Shown in pieces: positions 1 through 5,906 of a stretch of DNA of 6,214 nt. The translations under genes were made by a program, and so were the position numbers. The notes below the pieces were generated by a model, which saw nothing but the letters and a program-made list of their open reading frames with translations, was not told the DNA's origin and did not search any database. Position 1 is the stretch's first letter, and each line of letters starts with the position of its first letter. Origin of the DNA: Anaerolineales bacterium (GTDB lineage Bacteria; Chloroflexota; Anaerolineae; Anaerolineales; Villigracilaceae); assembly GCA_025938055.1 (NCBI GenBank), contig JAICQC010000279.1:1-6214 (forward strand). The letters run 5' to 3'.

Positions 1-983
1 ATTCCCATCCTCTGCACCAGCTCGATGGCGGGATTGGCAACGGAATCAGGCACCACGACCTTTTGTAGCAGCTCACGCGCGTTGCGGATTTCAGCCGCCG
101 CCGCTTCCATTTCCTCGGAAAACTGTCCCGTCATCTGCCGCGGATTCGTCAGATAGGCTTGCACTCTGCGATAGGCTTCGAGGCGCTCCTGTGCATCCTC
201 GAGCCCGCGTACGACAACGCGCAAGCCGAAGCGGTCCAGGATCTGCGGGCGGAGTCTGCCCTCTTCGGGATTCATCGAGCCGATCAGCACGAAGCGTGAG
301 CGATAGGTTGCAGCGATGGGACCGCGCCGCACCGTATAGGAACCCTGGGCGGCGGCATCGAGGATGGAGTCGATAATGTCATCGCCGAGCAGATTGATCT
401 CGTCAATATAAAGCAGGTTGCGGTCCGCCTGCGCCAGGATACCGCGCCGGACGCGCATGCGTTCGTGTGCGGCAGCGCGCTCATCGATCCCGCCGACCAC
501 ATCCTCGATCCGGGCGTTTAGAGGCAGTTCGATCAACCGGACCTGATCGGGCGCGGTGAGCGGTTGTCCCTCTCCATATTTCTTCGCACACTCGGGACAG
601 ACCGCGCCAATGCCACCGCTCTCGATATCTTCGGGCAAACAGCCGTAGAAACAGGTGCTGCGCTCCACCTGCGGTAATAGATTCAGCAGGCTGCGGACTG
701 CGGTGGTCTTGGCGGTGCCGCGCGGACCGATGAGCAGAATCCCACCGATGTTGGGATTTATCAGTCCCAGGAGCAGCGCCAGTTTCATCTCCTGCTGGCC
801 CACGATCGCAAGGAAAGGGAAAGGCATTGCCTCCGTCAGGCGTCCTTCTTCCGGCGCTAGCGGCGGCAGTGATTTACCCGCGACATAATCCACCAGCTCG
901 CGCAGGTTGCGGAAGGCGTGCGCCACGCGTTCCTTGGGCTCGGTTTTTTCTTCTTCAGATTGGGTGAGTTCGGGCTCGGTCAT
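1..983 (-). CDS. Magnesium chelatase subunit I-like AAA+ ATPase (BchI/ChlI family), 3' part outside window
   Basis: The reading frame stays open from ATG 983 to the window edge, giving 327 residues; the C-terminus is missing. Walker A is GPRGTAKT (86-93), Walker B is LLYIDE (190-195), the sensor-1 Asn lies in GSMN (235-238) and the arginine-finger region is LDRFG (249-253). Between Walker A and B, four cysteines (111, 115, 129, 132) sit in an insertion typical of BchI/ChlI-type chelatase ATPases. In that family the ATPase forms a hexameric ring with a VWA-containing D subunit and drives Mg2+ or Co2+ insertion into a tetrapyrrole. The chelatase core starts near FPFLAIVGQ (56), so about 50 charged residues precede it; Met53 is an alternative start, but the upstream ATG has a weak GAGAG site 5 bases before it. 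The gene starts 57 bases after the thioesterase stop. Whether it serves chlorophyll or cobalamin synthesis, or another VWA partner, cannot be told here. Family call is strong; substrate is unknown. Confidence 0.9.
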   Translation of the reverse strand, partial: MTEPELTQSEEEKTEPKERVAHAFRNLRELVDYVAGKSLPPLAPEEGRLTEAMPFPFLAIVGQQEMKLALLLGLINPNIGGILLIGPRGTAKTTAVRSLLNLLPQVERSTCFYGCLPEDIESGGIGAVCPECAKKYGEGQPLTAPDQVRLIELPLNARIEDVVGGIDERAAAHERMRVRRGILAQADRNLLYIDEINLLGDDIIDSILDAAAQGSYTVRRGPIAATYRSRFVLIGSMNPEEGRLRPQILDRFGLRVVVRGLEDAQERLEAYRRVQAYLTNPRQMTGQFSEEMEAAAAEIRNARELLQKVVVPDSVANPAIELVQRMG

Positions 984-1013
984 GATAACTCTCGCGCATA
1001 TGGGAGCGACGAC

Positions 1014-1035
1014 TGATCCTGAGCTTGTCGAAGGA
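1014..1035. repeat. Short dispersed-repeat-type sequence in the thioesterase/chelatase spacer
   Basis: The 57-base gap between the thioesterase stop and the chelatase start contains TCCTGAGCTTGTCGAAGGA (1017-1035), preceded by TGA. It has TCCT/AGGA ends and resembles a short sequence (CCTTCGACAAGCTCAGGA on the other strand) that I recall as a recurrent intergenic element in several bacterial genomes. Only one copy is present in this window, so the repeat status rests on memory, not on a comparison. It could weakly fold, but there is no U-tract to suggest a terminator on the minus-strand transcript. Confidence 0.45.
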
Positions 1036-1040
1036 CACAG

Positions 1041-1508
1041 TTACTTGCGCTTCAATCGTTGTTCCTGGCGTTCCTGCGCTTGCTTCATTCGCTGTCTCTC
1101 TTCCTCAGATTCGGCTTGCAGAGGCGGGACCGTGGTCGGTCTGCCTCTGTCATCCAGGGCGACATAGACAAGATAAGCCGTGTTGGTATGGGTCTGTTCG
1201 CCGGTTACCGGATCTTCCGCATGGACCTCCACAGTCGCTTCCATTGAAGTGCGACCAGTGTATGAGACCTCGGCGTTCAGGATGATCAGATCGCCAATGC
1301 GGATCGGCTCGCGAAACACCAGCGAGTCGATCGCTACGGTGACAACTTTCCGCTGGGCATGGCGCATACAAGCCAGCGCGCCGGCTTCATCCACCAGTTT
1401 CATGATCCAGCCGCCGTGCACGTTGCCCAGCAGGTTGGCATGTTCGGGATGCATCAATTGTGAAAGCGTGGTGCGCGAAGCGCTAATGGGTTTGGGGGAC
1501 TGAGTCAT
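1041..1508 (-). CDS. Acyl-CoA thioesterase, single hotdog domain (YciA/YkhA-like)
   Basis: This 155-residue protein is a cytoplasmic acyl-CoA hydrolase of the hotdog fold, cleaving acyl-CoA to free acid and CoA. The N-terminal signature is clear: an HPEHANLLGNVHGGWIMKLVDEAGA block at residues 20-44, with Asn25, His31-Gly32-Gly33 and Asp40 in the positions that form the active site in YciA/BACH-type enzymes. The rest of the fold follows: the VVTVAIDSLVFREPIRIGD strand-turn (55-73) and the TGRTSMEATVEVHAE strand (84-98). Single-hotdog members of this family usually form trimers of dimers. Residues 131-155 are a strongly charged Glu/Arg/Gln tail, probably helical and outside the fold. The start has an AGGA site 9 bases upstream (1518-1521). 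The gene is followed closely by the chelatase-like gene but has no obvious functional link to it. Chain-length specificity cannot be read from the sequence. Confidence 0.92.
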   Translation of the reverse strand: MTQSPKPISASRTTLSQLMHPEHANLLGNVHGGWIMKLVDEAGALACMRHAQRKVVTVAIDSLVFREPIRIGDLIILNAEVSYTGRTSMEATVEVHAEDPVTGEQTHTNTAYLVYVALDDRGRPTTVPPLQAESEEERQRMKQAQERQEQRLKRK

Positions 1509-1789
1509 GAGAAAAAATCCTGCCAGGAGTTTACCATTTTACTGTCATTGCGCGGGCGCTCTTCCCGAAGCCGCGAAGCGTCCTGGTTTTTACGCTGTCT
1601 ACCCAATTAGGAGAACATCGCTTCGCCATCCTCCGACTGCGCACACCTGCCCTCGCGGTCGGTGCCAGGGAAGAACGCTCCGCTCAGGACGGCTCGCAAC
1701 ACTCCCCGGCACTCCCTGGCACCGTACGCCAGGACGGTGTGCGTCCGGGGCAAGTGTGCACCTTGCGTGCCAGTGCAGGTGTGACAGAA
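1509..1789. other. Gene-free stretch with degenerate repeats
   Basis: No convincing gene lies in these 281 bases on either strand. The part next to the thioesterase must carry that gene's leader, and TAAAAT (minus strand, 1541-1536) is a possible -10, with no good -35. Next, 1543-1580 (TGTCATTGCGCGGGCG and onward) resembles the start of GTCATTnnGAG-type intergenic repeats like the one at 5907-5978, though degraded. Beyond that lies the nested inverted-repeat region listed separately. The open frames crossing this region have arginine-, cysteine- and proline-rich translations with no family resemblance. Confidence 0.6.
1637..1787. repeat. Nested inverted repeats, possible small MITE-like element
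   Basis: An outer pair of arms, CACACCTGC (1642-1650) and GCAGGTGTG (1775-1783), is a perfect 9-bp inverted repeat. It extends outward to CTGCGCACACCTGC against GCAGGTGTGACAG with one gap and one mismatch. Inside lies a perfect 12-bp inverted repeat, CGGTGCCAGGGA (1660-1671) and TCCCTGGCACCG (1713-1724). A third small hairpin is GGACG/CGTCC (1732-1736, 1742-1746), and CAGGACGG occurs twice (1685-1692, 1730-1737). The right end lies 2 bases from the stop codon of the beta-flower-like gene. No target-site duplication is obvious. It could be a non-autonomous mobile element or a structured dispersed repeat. Confidence 0.5.
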
Positions 1790-2164
1790 TCAATCAAGAT
1801 CTTCGCGAAGCTCACCGCTGTCAACGGTGTGTAATCGTTCGGGTTCTTCCACAAGCACATCCACCAGGCTGTGGGTCAGGTCGCTCATCAGAGGGGCTAA
1901 TGGCGTGGTGGCAGGAGAGTTGAGACGGCGGGGAGCAGGAGGCGGCTTGAGGCGGGGCCTGAACGCATTATCTGAACGATGTCGGACGATGCGCGGATCG
2001 TTGGTTAGAAACCCAACGTAAGATCCCATCACAGAGTAAACCTCGCGCTGTGGCGTGACCCAACCGATCCATTCTCCGCTGCGATTATAAAGATAAGGAA
2101 AAATCAAAAATGCTTCCACTTCGCCGCGAGAGCTATAGATTGGAATAATGCGATGCTGTGACAT
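1790..2164 (-). CDS. Small protein resembling the 4-fold beta flower family
   Basis: This 124-residue protein has no signal peptide or membrane segment. Its N-terminal half holds tandem short repeats of the pattern (I/L/V)Y-x3-G-x(3)-G/A-(F/W)-(L/V): IYSSRGEVEAFL (9-20), LYNRSGEWIGWV (25-36) and VYSVMGSYVGFL (42-53), ending in RIVRHR (58-63). This matches my recollection of 4-fold beta flower domain proteins, small beta-rich proteins of unknown function; I could not verify it by search. Residues 67-92 are a proline- and arginine-rich linker, and the C-terminus (93-124) is acidic and probably helical. The start is supported by GAGGGA 7 bases upstream. The gene begins 18 bases after the gtrA stop, so it is probably co-transcribed with the sugar-nucleotide genes. 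The stop lies next to a repeat-rich region, so the C-terminal tail could have been altered by an insertion. Molecular role is unknown. Confidence 0.78.
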   Translation of the reverse strand: MSQHRIIPIYSSRGEVEAFLIFPYLYNRSGEWIGWVTPQREVYSVMGSYVGFLTNDPRIVRHRSDNAFRPRLKPPPAPRRLNSPATTPLAPLMSDLTHSLVDVLVEEPERLHTVDSGELREDLD

Positions 2165-2171
2165 GGATACA

Positions 2172-2177
2172 TCCCTC
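2172..2177 (-). promoter_or_regulatory. Ribosome binding site of the beta-flower-like gene
   Basis: GAGGGA on the minus strand lies 7 bases before ATG 2164, within the 18-base gap after the gtrA stop. It supports both the chosen start and the reality of this small gene. Confidence 0.7.
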
Positions 2178-2182
2178 GGAAA

Positions 2183-2635
2183 TTATTCTATATCATTATA
2201 CGTCCAATAGCGGTTGATGAAGAAGTTCCAGATCATCACAAGACCGATCGCAAACGCAGTAGTTGCGTTTTTTGCGTAGATCTCGGCAGCCGCGTGCGAG
2301 AGATGCGCGATACTCTCAAATGCCCGCACCATCGGCGGCTCGACGAAGTGCAGAATAGGAATACGGAAGCCAATCCCCATCAGGTTGACGAGAAAGAACA
2401 TGCTCAGTTGGTGGACGAAATGGCGCGAACGAGAATCGGGATAGGTCCAGTAGCGGTTCAGCATGAAATTGCTGATGATCGCGCAGATCAGCGAGAACGT
2501 CCCGGCATACACCAGCCGCATCTGGAACAGGTGTGTGAGCAGATTCATGATCGCAATATCGAGCACGGAACCGATGGCGCCCACCGTGGCAAACTTCAAA
2601 AAGCGTGTTCGTTCTCGTTCGGCTGCCAAAATCAT
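2183..2635 (-). CDS. GtrA family membrane protein
   Basis: This 150-residue integral membrane protein has four predicted hydrophobic helices at about residues 14-36, 41-59, 76-96 and 124-140. The GtrA signature occurs in both halves: [10 protein letters not shown] (56-65) and [10 protein letters not shown] (137-146), which points to an internally duplicated two-plus-two helix layout. GtrA-family proteins (GtrA flippase of phage-type O-antigen glucosylation, related small proteins in many bacteria) are thought to move lipid-linked sugars across the membrane or to assist polysaccharide export. Length matches the family, usually 120-150 residues. The ATG overlaps the stop of the upstream decarboxylase gene in an ATGA (2632-2635), so translation is probably coupled. 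The substrate is unknown; the context suggests surface-glycan synthesis. No glycosyltransferase partner is present in the window. Confidence 0.93.
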   Translation of the reverse strand: MILAAERERTRFLKFATVGAIGSVLDIAIMNLLTHLFQMRLVYAGTFSLICAIISNFMLNRYWTYPDSRSRHFVHQLSMFFLVNLMGIGFRIPILHFVEPPMVRAFESIAHLSHAAAEIYAKNATTAFAIGLVMIWNFFINRYWTYNDIE

Positions 2636-3591
2636 TGAATCCCTAGCTGTTTTTTGAAATATGGAATCGTTCTCTGAATGCCTTCTGCGAGAGAGACCTT
2701 CGGTTCCCAGCCCAGGATCTCGCGGGCGCGCGTGATATCCGGCTGGCGCTGCTGCGGGTCGCGCACACTGCGCGCATCCTTCACGAACGTAATCCCGGCT
2801 TTATTGCCAACGATTTCATTGATGGTTTCTGCGAACTGCAGGATGGTCATCTCGTGCGAGTTGCCGATATTGACCGGAAGATTCTCGTTGGAATGCAGGA
2901 GCCTGACAATACCATCCACCAGGTCGTCCACATAACAGAAGGAGCGCGTTTGTTTGCCCTCTCCATATACGGTGAGCGGCTCGCCCAGCAGAGCCTGCTT
3001 TAACAAATTGGGCAGGGCGCGGCCGTCCTCCAGATCCATGCGGGGCCCATAGGTGTTGAAGATGCGCACGATGCGCGTGTCCACTTTATGAGCACGGTGA
3101 TATGCCATGGTCAGCGATTCGGCAAAGCGTTTTGCCTCGTCATAGACCGCGCGTGGTCCCACCGGGTCCACATTGCCTGCATAATTTTCCGTCTGCGGAT
3201 GGACAAGTGGATCGCCGTAGATCTCGCTGGTGGAGGCAAGCAGGAAACGGGCATTGTTCGCGCGCGCCAGCCCAAGACAGTTATGCGTCCCAAGCGCGCC
3301 AGCCTTCATCGTTTGAATGGGCAGATTGAAGTATCCTGACGGCGAGAGAGGGTTCGGGCTTGCCGGAGATGCAAAGTGAAGCACAGCATCCACCTTGCCC
3401 GAGATATAAATGTAGTTCGACACATCATGCTTGCGAAAGGAAAACTTTTCATTCCCCAACAGGTGTGTGATGTTTTCCGGGCGACCTGTGACGAAATTAT
3501 CCAGGCCGATCACCTCATGACCTTGAGACAGAAGGCAGTCACTGAGGTGAGATCCAAGAAACCCGGCGGCTCCAGTGATTAAGATGCGCAT
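2632..3591 (-). CDS. UDP-glucuronate decarboxylase (UDP-xylose synthase), NAD-dependent SDR
   Basis: This 319-residue cytoplasmic enzyme of the extended short-chain dehydrogenase family most likely converts UDP-glucuronate to UDP-xylose with bound NAD+. The Rossmann motif is [10 protein letters not shown] (6-15). The UXS-type HFASPASP motif is at 72-79, STSEIYGDP at 120-128 (with Thr121 and Glu123), the catalytic YxxxK is Tyr150/Lys154 in [17 protein letters not shown] is at 176-185 and [10 protein letters not shown] at 214-223. Arg282 in QRQPDI (281-286) appears to match the arginine regarded as catalytic in ArnA and UXS1. The ASPASP motif and overall length favour decarboxylase over a UDP-glucose 4-epimerase or dTDP-glucose dehydratase. 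Start is set by GAGAGGA 7 bases upstream. It is followed by gtrA with a 4-base overlap, and lies 54 bases after the G5-propeller lipoprotein stop. The dehydrogenase making UDP-glucuronate is not in this window. Confidence 0.92.
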   Translation of the reverse strand: MRILITGAAGFLGSHLSDCLLSQGHEVIGLDNFVTGRPENITHLLGNEKFSFRKHDVSNYIYISGKVDAVLHFASPASPNPLSPSGYFNLPIQTMKAGALGTHNCLGLARANNARFLLASTSEIYGDPLVHPQTENYAGNVDPVGPRAVYDEAKRFAESLTMAYHRAHKVDTRIVRIFNTYGPRMDLEDGRALPNLLKQALLGEPLTVYGEGKQTRSFCYVDDLVDGIVRLLHSNENLPVNIGNSHEMTILQFAETINEIVGNKAGITFVKDARSVRDPQQRQPDITRAREILGWEPKVSLAEGIQRTIPYFKKQLGIQ

Positions 3592-3598
3592 TTGAATT

Positions 3599-3605
3599 TC
3601 CTCTC
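3599..3605 (-). promoter_or_regulatory. Strong ribosome binding site of the decarboxylase gene
   Basis: GAGAGGA on the minus strand lies 7 bases before ATG 3591. It is the best Shine-Dalgarno match in the window and fixes the start of the decarboxylase. Confidence 0.75.
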
Positions 3606-3614
3606 TTTTGTTTT

Positions 3615-3639
3615 CGCGCTTCGCCTCTGGCTCGGCGCG
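3615..3639 (-). other. Hairpin in the lipoprotein/decarboxylase spacer
   Basis: On the minus strand CGCGC (3639-3635) pairs with GCGCG (3619-3615), and inside it GCC pairs with GGC around an AGA loop; the three bases between the two stems are mostly unpaired. It lies between the propeller-lipoprotein stop and the decarboxylase ribosome binding site. No U-tract follows on the minus-strand transcript (an A-rich run follows), so it is not a typical intrinsic terminator. It could be an mRNA-processing or stability hairpin, or chance. Confidence 0.35.
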
Positions 3640-3645
3640 TGATAA

Positions 3646-5226
3646 TTATTGCCAGTCAATCCTCGTGACGAGACCATCGCCAGTCACCTGGTATGCTTGT
3701 CCGTTGCCGCTATCCAGCAGCCAGAGATTTCCCTGATAAATCAACGCGATGAAGTCACCCGATTGCCCTTCGATGACATCAGGAGCCCAGGCGAGCGTCT
3801 GCGGTTCGAGACCGGGCGCGTCATTCGCAGGGAAAATGACGCGGCGGTTCGAGCCATCCCGGTCCATCACAACGACGCGGTAGCGGCTGGTCTCGCTTTG
3901 CGAAGGGAAGAGCGCCTGTAGGTATGCCACCTGATAGGGGCGTTCGGTGGAACTGGACTGCTGCGATGAGACAGAGGGATATGCAAACATGCCGGTCTGC
4001 TGAGCGAGCTGCACCGAGGCATTGTTCTCGAACGAGATGACATTAATATCAAAAAATGGCGAGTCCTCCTCGCTTACCAGAGTTGGCGGTGGTGCGTGAG
4101 AAATGAAGTACAGCGTTCTTCCGTCTGCCCCCCAGGCAAGCGGAGGCAGCCATGCCCAGTCGCTGTGGGTGTTTAGCGGCGTGATGTCTAATAATGGCTT
4201 GAGATATTTTCCGTCCAGGTCCACGAGTCCGATGCCATCGGGGCGGGAATATGCCAGGCGTCCATCCGGCGCAAAGCTGAAAGTCATACCCCACCAGCCG
4301 TAGACGCCGCCACTGCGGGCGTCGAGGATTCTGGTTCTGGTTCCAGTGGTAACGCTATAGCGATGCAGATCGTTGTTCGCCTGCCAGCCCGGGGCGGTCG
4401 CGCGCGGCTCGACGGTGGAATAGGCAATTGAGTTTGTGCCGGGTATCCAATCGGCGAAGTGGACGACGTTCGAGATGCCGGTGGCGAAGGGTCTGGTGCC
4501 ATCGGTGCGCACGGCCCATAAGGTATTGATCTCCTCGTCTGCGGGTTTGGTTGATTTGCGCGTGAAGATTAAATAGTTCCCGTTGGGAGAGAGTTCAAAG
4601 ATGCGTCCATCGAGGTCGCCGGTGGTGACAAGAGCTGTGCGGTTGGCAGTAGAGGTATCAATGGTCCAGGCGTTTCCGCCTGCCAGATACACCAGCCGAC
4701 CCGGGATGGGAAGTGGCGCAAAGGAGGACTGCGCGCCGACCATCATGATCTCTGGAATCGCCTCCTGCATGATCACTGACTTCACAACCGACTTGCTGAT
4801 CTCGACATCGTTTTCGAGCACGCGGCGGTAGGTCAGTTCCTCACGTCCATTGACGCCTGCCTGCACCAGCCTCGTCTCGCCTTCAGGCAATGTCTCATTG
4901 CGAACGATTTGTTGTTCGAAGGGAATGATCAGCTCCTCGGTCTCGAACACCTCTTCCACGCGTGTCAACTCGATAGAGTTACCGTCCCCCAACACTGTAT
5001 AGGCAGGCGGTTCGACGCGGTCCAGATTCCCCACCGTGATCCCTGCTGATTGCAGTGCCTGGGTCACTGTGCTCCCTGCAGGGACTGTGACATTGCGCGA
5101 TTCACCGTCAGCGTCGATGCTGACGGTGAGATCTGAGCCCGTCATTTGCGGGGAGCGGCAACCTGCCAGCAAAGAGACTGCCAGGAAAACGGTGAGGAGG
5201 AATCGGCTGGGAGGGAGGCGGTGCAT
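3646..5226 (-). CDS. Lipoprotein with DUF348-like, G5 and TolB/WD40-like beta-propeller domains
   Basis: This 526-residue protein is predicted to be secreted and lipid-anchored: a basic start, a hydrophobic core and the lipobox LAGC with Cys23. Residues 33-92 resemble a DUF348/ubiquitin-like domain (VSIDADGESRNVTVPAGS, then VTQALQSAGI). Residues 93-167 resemble a G5 domain, with the VFETEELIIPFEQQIVRN opening and an EGETRLVQAGVNGREELTYR core. From about 175 to 526 there are propeller-like repeats with PDG/PNG turns: FELSPNGNYLIFTR (210-223), SFAPDGRLAYSR (317-328), LAWGADGRTLYF (363-374), VVVMDRDGSNRRV (451-463) and a final IALIYQGNLWLLD (493-505). G5 and DUF348 occur in cell-wall-associated proteins such as YabE and Rpf, where they may bind peptidoglycan or sugar; the usual C-terminal 3D or Rpf enzyme is replaced here by a propeller. 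No upstream in-frame start was found back through the spacer, and the ribosome binding site is weak. Likely an envelope protein of unknown ligand. Confidence 0.85.
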   Translation of the reverse strand: MHRLPPSRFLLTVFLAVSLLAGCRSPQMTGSDLTVSIDADGESRNVTVPAGSTVTQALQSAGITVGNLDRVEPPAYTVLGDGNSIELTRVEEVFETEELIIPFEQQIVRNETLPEGETRLVQAGVNGREELTYRRVLENDVEISKSVVKSVIMQEAIPEIMMVGAQSSFAPLPIPGRLVYLAGGNAWTIDTSTANRTALVTTGDLDGRIFELSPNGNYLIFTRKSTKPADEEINTLWAVRTDGTRPFATGISNVVHFADWIPGTNSIAYSTVEPRATAPGWQANNDLHRYSVTTGTRTRILDARSGGVYGWWGMTFSFAPDGRLAYSRPDGIGLVDLDGKYLKPLLDITPLNTHSDWAWLPPLAWGADGRTLYFISHAPPPTLVSEEDSPFFDINVISFENNASVQLAQQTGMFAYPSVSSQQSSSTERPYQVAYLQALFPSQSETSRYRVVVMDRDGSNRRVIFPANDAPGLEPQTLAWAPDVIEGQSGDFIALIYQGNLWLLDSGNGQAYQVTGDGLVTRIDWQ

Positions 5227-5274
5227 AATGTTCGATGCGCTTTTACTCTGGTAAGCAACCTCGGCGCAGCGCGA

Positions 5275-5314
5275 ATAATCCGATGTATAATCCGTGCGCT
5301 ATCGGACGCGTCCG
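5275..5314. repeat. Short direct repeat and palindrome before the propeller-lipoprotein gene
   Basis: ATAATCCG occurs twice, at 5275-5282 and 5287-5294, with a 12-base period. A perfect 12-bp palindrome CGGACGCGTCCG (5303-5314) overlaps the last codons of the 196-residue lipoprotein gene, and TCCGAT/ATCGGA (5279-5284, 5301-5306) form a further inverted pair. On the minus strand TATACA falls inside the direct repeat and is a possible -10 for the propeller gene, but no matching -35 is visible. These could be operator-like sites or coincidence. Confidence 0.3.
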
Positions 5315-5889
5315 GTAACTGTCATCACTCCGTTGGCGATCAAAATCGAATCGATGCGCAGACCTGTTGCCACCGGTCCCAGCGAACCAGTGTAGGCTTC
5401 CCGCACCATGGCAGTAATGGCATCCTTGAGTCCTTCGGGTGCTGGGAAGGGACCGAAATCGGCGGAAACAACATCGATCTGCGGTTCGCCGTTGGCGTCC
5501 ACGCCCATGTTGACGATGATGCCGATGTTCGCAGCGAACATGCCCTGCTGTGTCTTGCCGTAGATCTGCATCTGCCCGTCGCGGAGATATACCTGCGGCT
5601 CGCTGATGAGCGGCCTGTTATCCGATTGCTGCAGGCTTGGGTCGGTTTGCAGGCGGGCAGCCAGATAGGACGTGATCTGTGGCTCCGTCAGGTTGACGGT
5701 AACGACGCCGGTCTGTGCGCCGGCTTCGATGGCGCGTGCCAGTTCGTCTTTGATGCTTTCAGCCGCCTCCGCGGAAACAGGGATCGGCGGAAGGCTGGAA
5801 TAATCGGGTCCGCCGACGAAAATGGTGCAGGCAAGTGACGTAAGTACAAGACTGAGTAGTAAAAGTGGTAAACCTCGTATTTTTCTCAT
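5299..5889 (-). CDS. Predicted lipoprotein of unknown function
   Basis: I do not recognise the family with confidence. The 196-residue product has an N-terminal export signal (MRKIRG, then a leucine-rich core to residue 19) ending in SLAC, with Cys21 a likely lipidation site, although the -3 residue is Ser rather than the usual Leu. A linker with proline and serine (28-40) and an amphipathic helix (41-58) follow. The rest alternates beta-strand-like segments: GVVTVNLTEPQITSYLAARL (61-80), EPQVYLRDGQMQIYGKT (97-113), ANIGIIVNMGVDANGEPQID (120-139) and, at the end, LRIDSILIANGVMTVTGRVR (177-196). The 'V-N-L-T-E-x-x-I-x-x-Y-L' helix followed by long strands recalls secreted lipid-binding proteins such as YpmS or LmeA/DUF2993, but this is only a shape resemblance. 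It lies 72 bases before the propeller lipoprotein gene and may form an envelope pair with it. Confidence 0.82.
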   Translation of the reverse strand: MRKIRGLPLLLLSLVLTSLACTIFVGGPDYSSLPPIPVSAEAAESIKDELARAIEAGAQTGVVTVNLTEPQITSYLAARLQTDPSLQQSDNRPLISEPQVYLRDGQMQIYGKTQQGMFAANIGIIVNMGVDANGEPQIDVVSADFGPFPAPEGLKDAITAMVREAYTGSLGPVATGLRIDSILIANGVMTVTGRVR

Positions 5890-5906
5890 CTTCTCACTTA
5901 ATTAAT

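Noticed and set aside
1599..1793. Minus-strand 64-codon open frame between the beta-flower-like and thioesterase genes
   Set aside because: It is built almost wholly from the nested inverted repeats and has no recognisable features or ribosome binding site.
1507..1923. Plus-strand open frame of 138 codons crossing the repeat-rich spacer
   Set aside because: The product is Arg/Cys/Pro-rich, has no motif, and overlaps the beta-flower-like gene on the other strand; it is best seen as a by-product of G+C-rich repeats.
2632..3591. UDP-glucose 4-epimerase or dTDP-glucose 4,6-dehydratase instead of a decarboxylase
   Set aside because: The ASPASP motif, the STSEIYGDP block, QRQPDI arginine and 319-residue length fit UDP-glucuronate decarboxylase better.
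3615..3639. Intrinsic terminator after the propeller-lipoprotein gene
   Set aside because: The hairpin is followed by an A-rich run on the transcribed strand's RNA, not by U residues, so it does not meet the usual criteria.
4284..4502. Minus-strand 72-codon frame inside the propeller gene
   Set aside because: It is out of frame with the propeller gene on the same strand and has a low-complexity Pro/Ser/Arg composition, as expected of a shifted frame.
5146..5838. Long plus-strand open frame of 230 codons
   Set aside because: It lies opposite the two lipoprotein genes, whose translations show export signals and clear domain features, while this frame gives a Cys/Arg/Asp-rich product without family resemblance.
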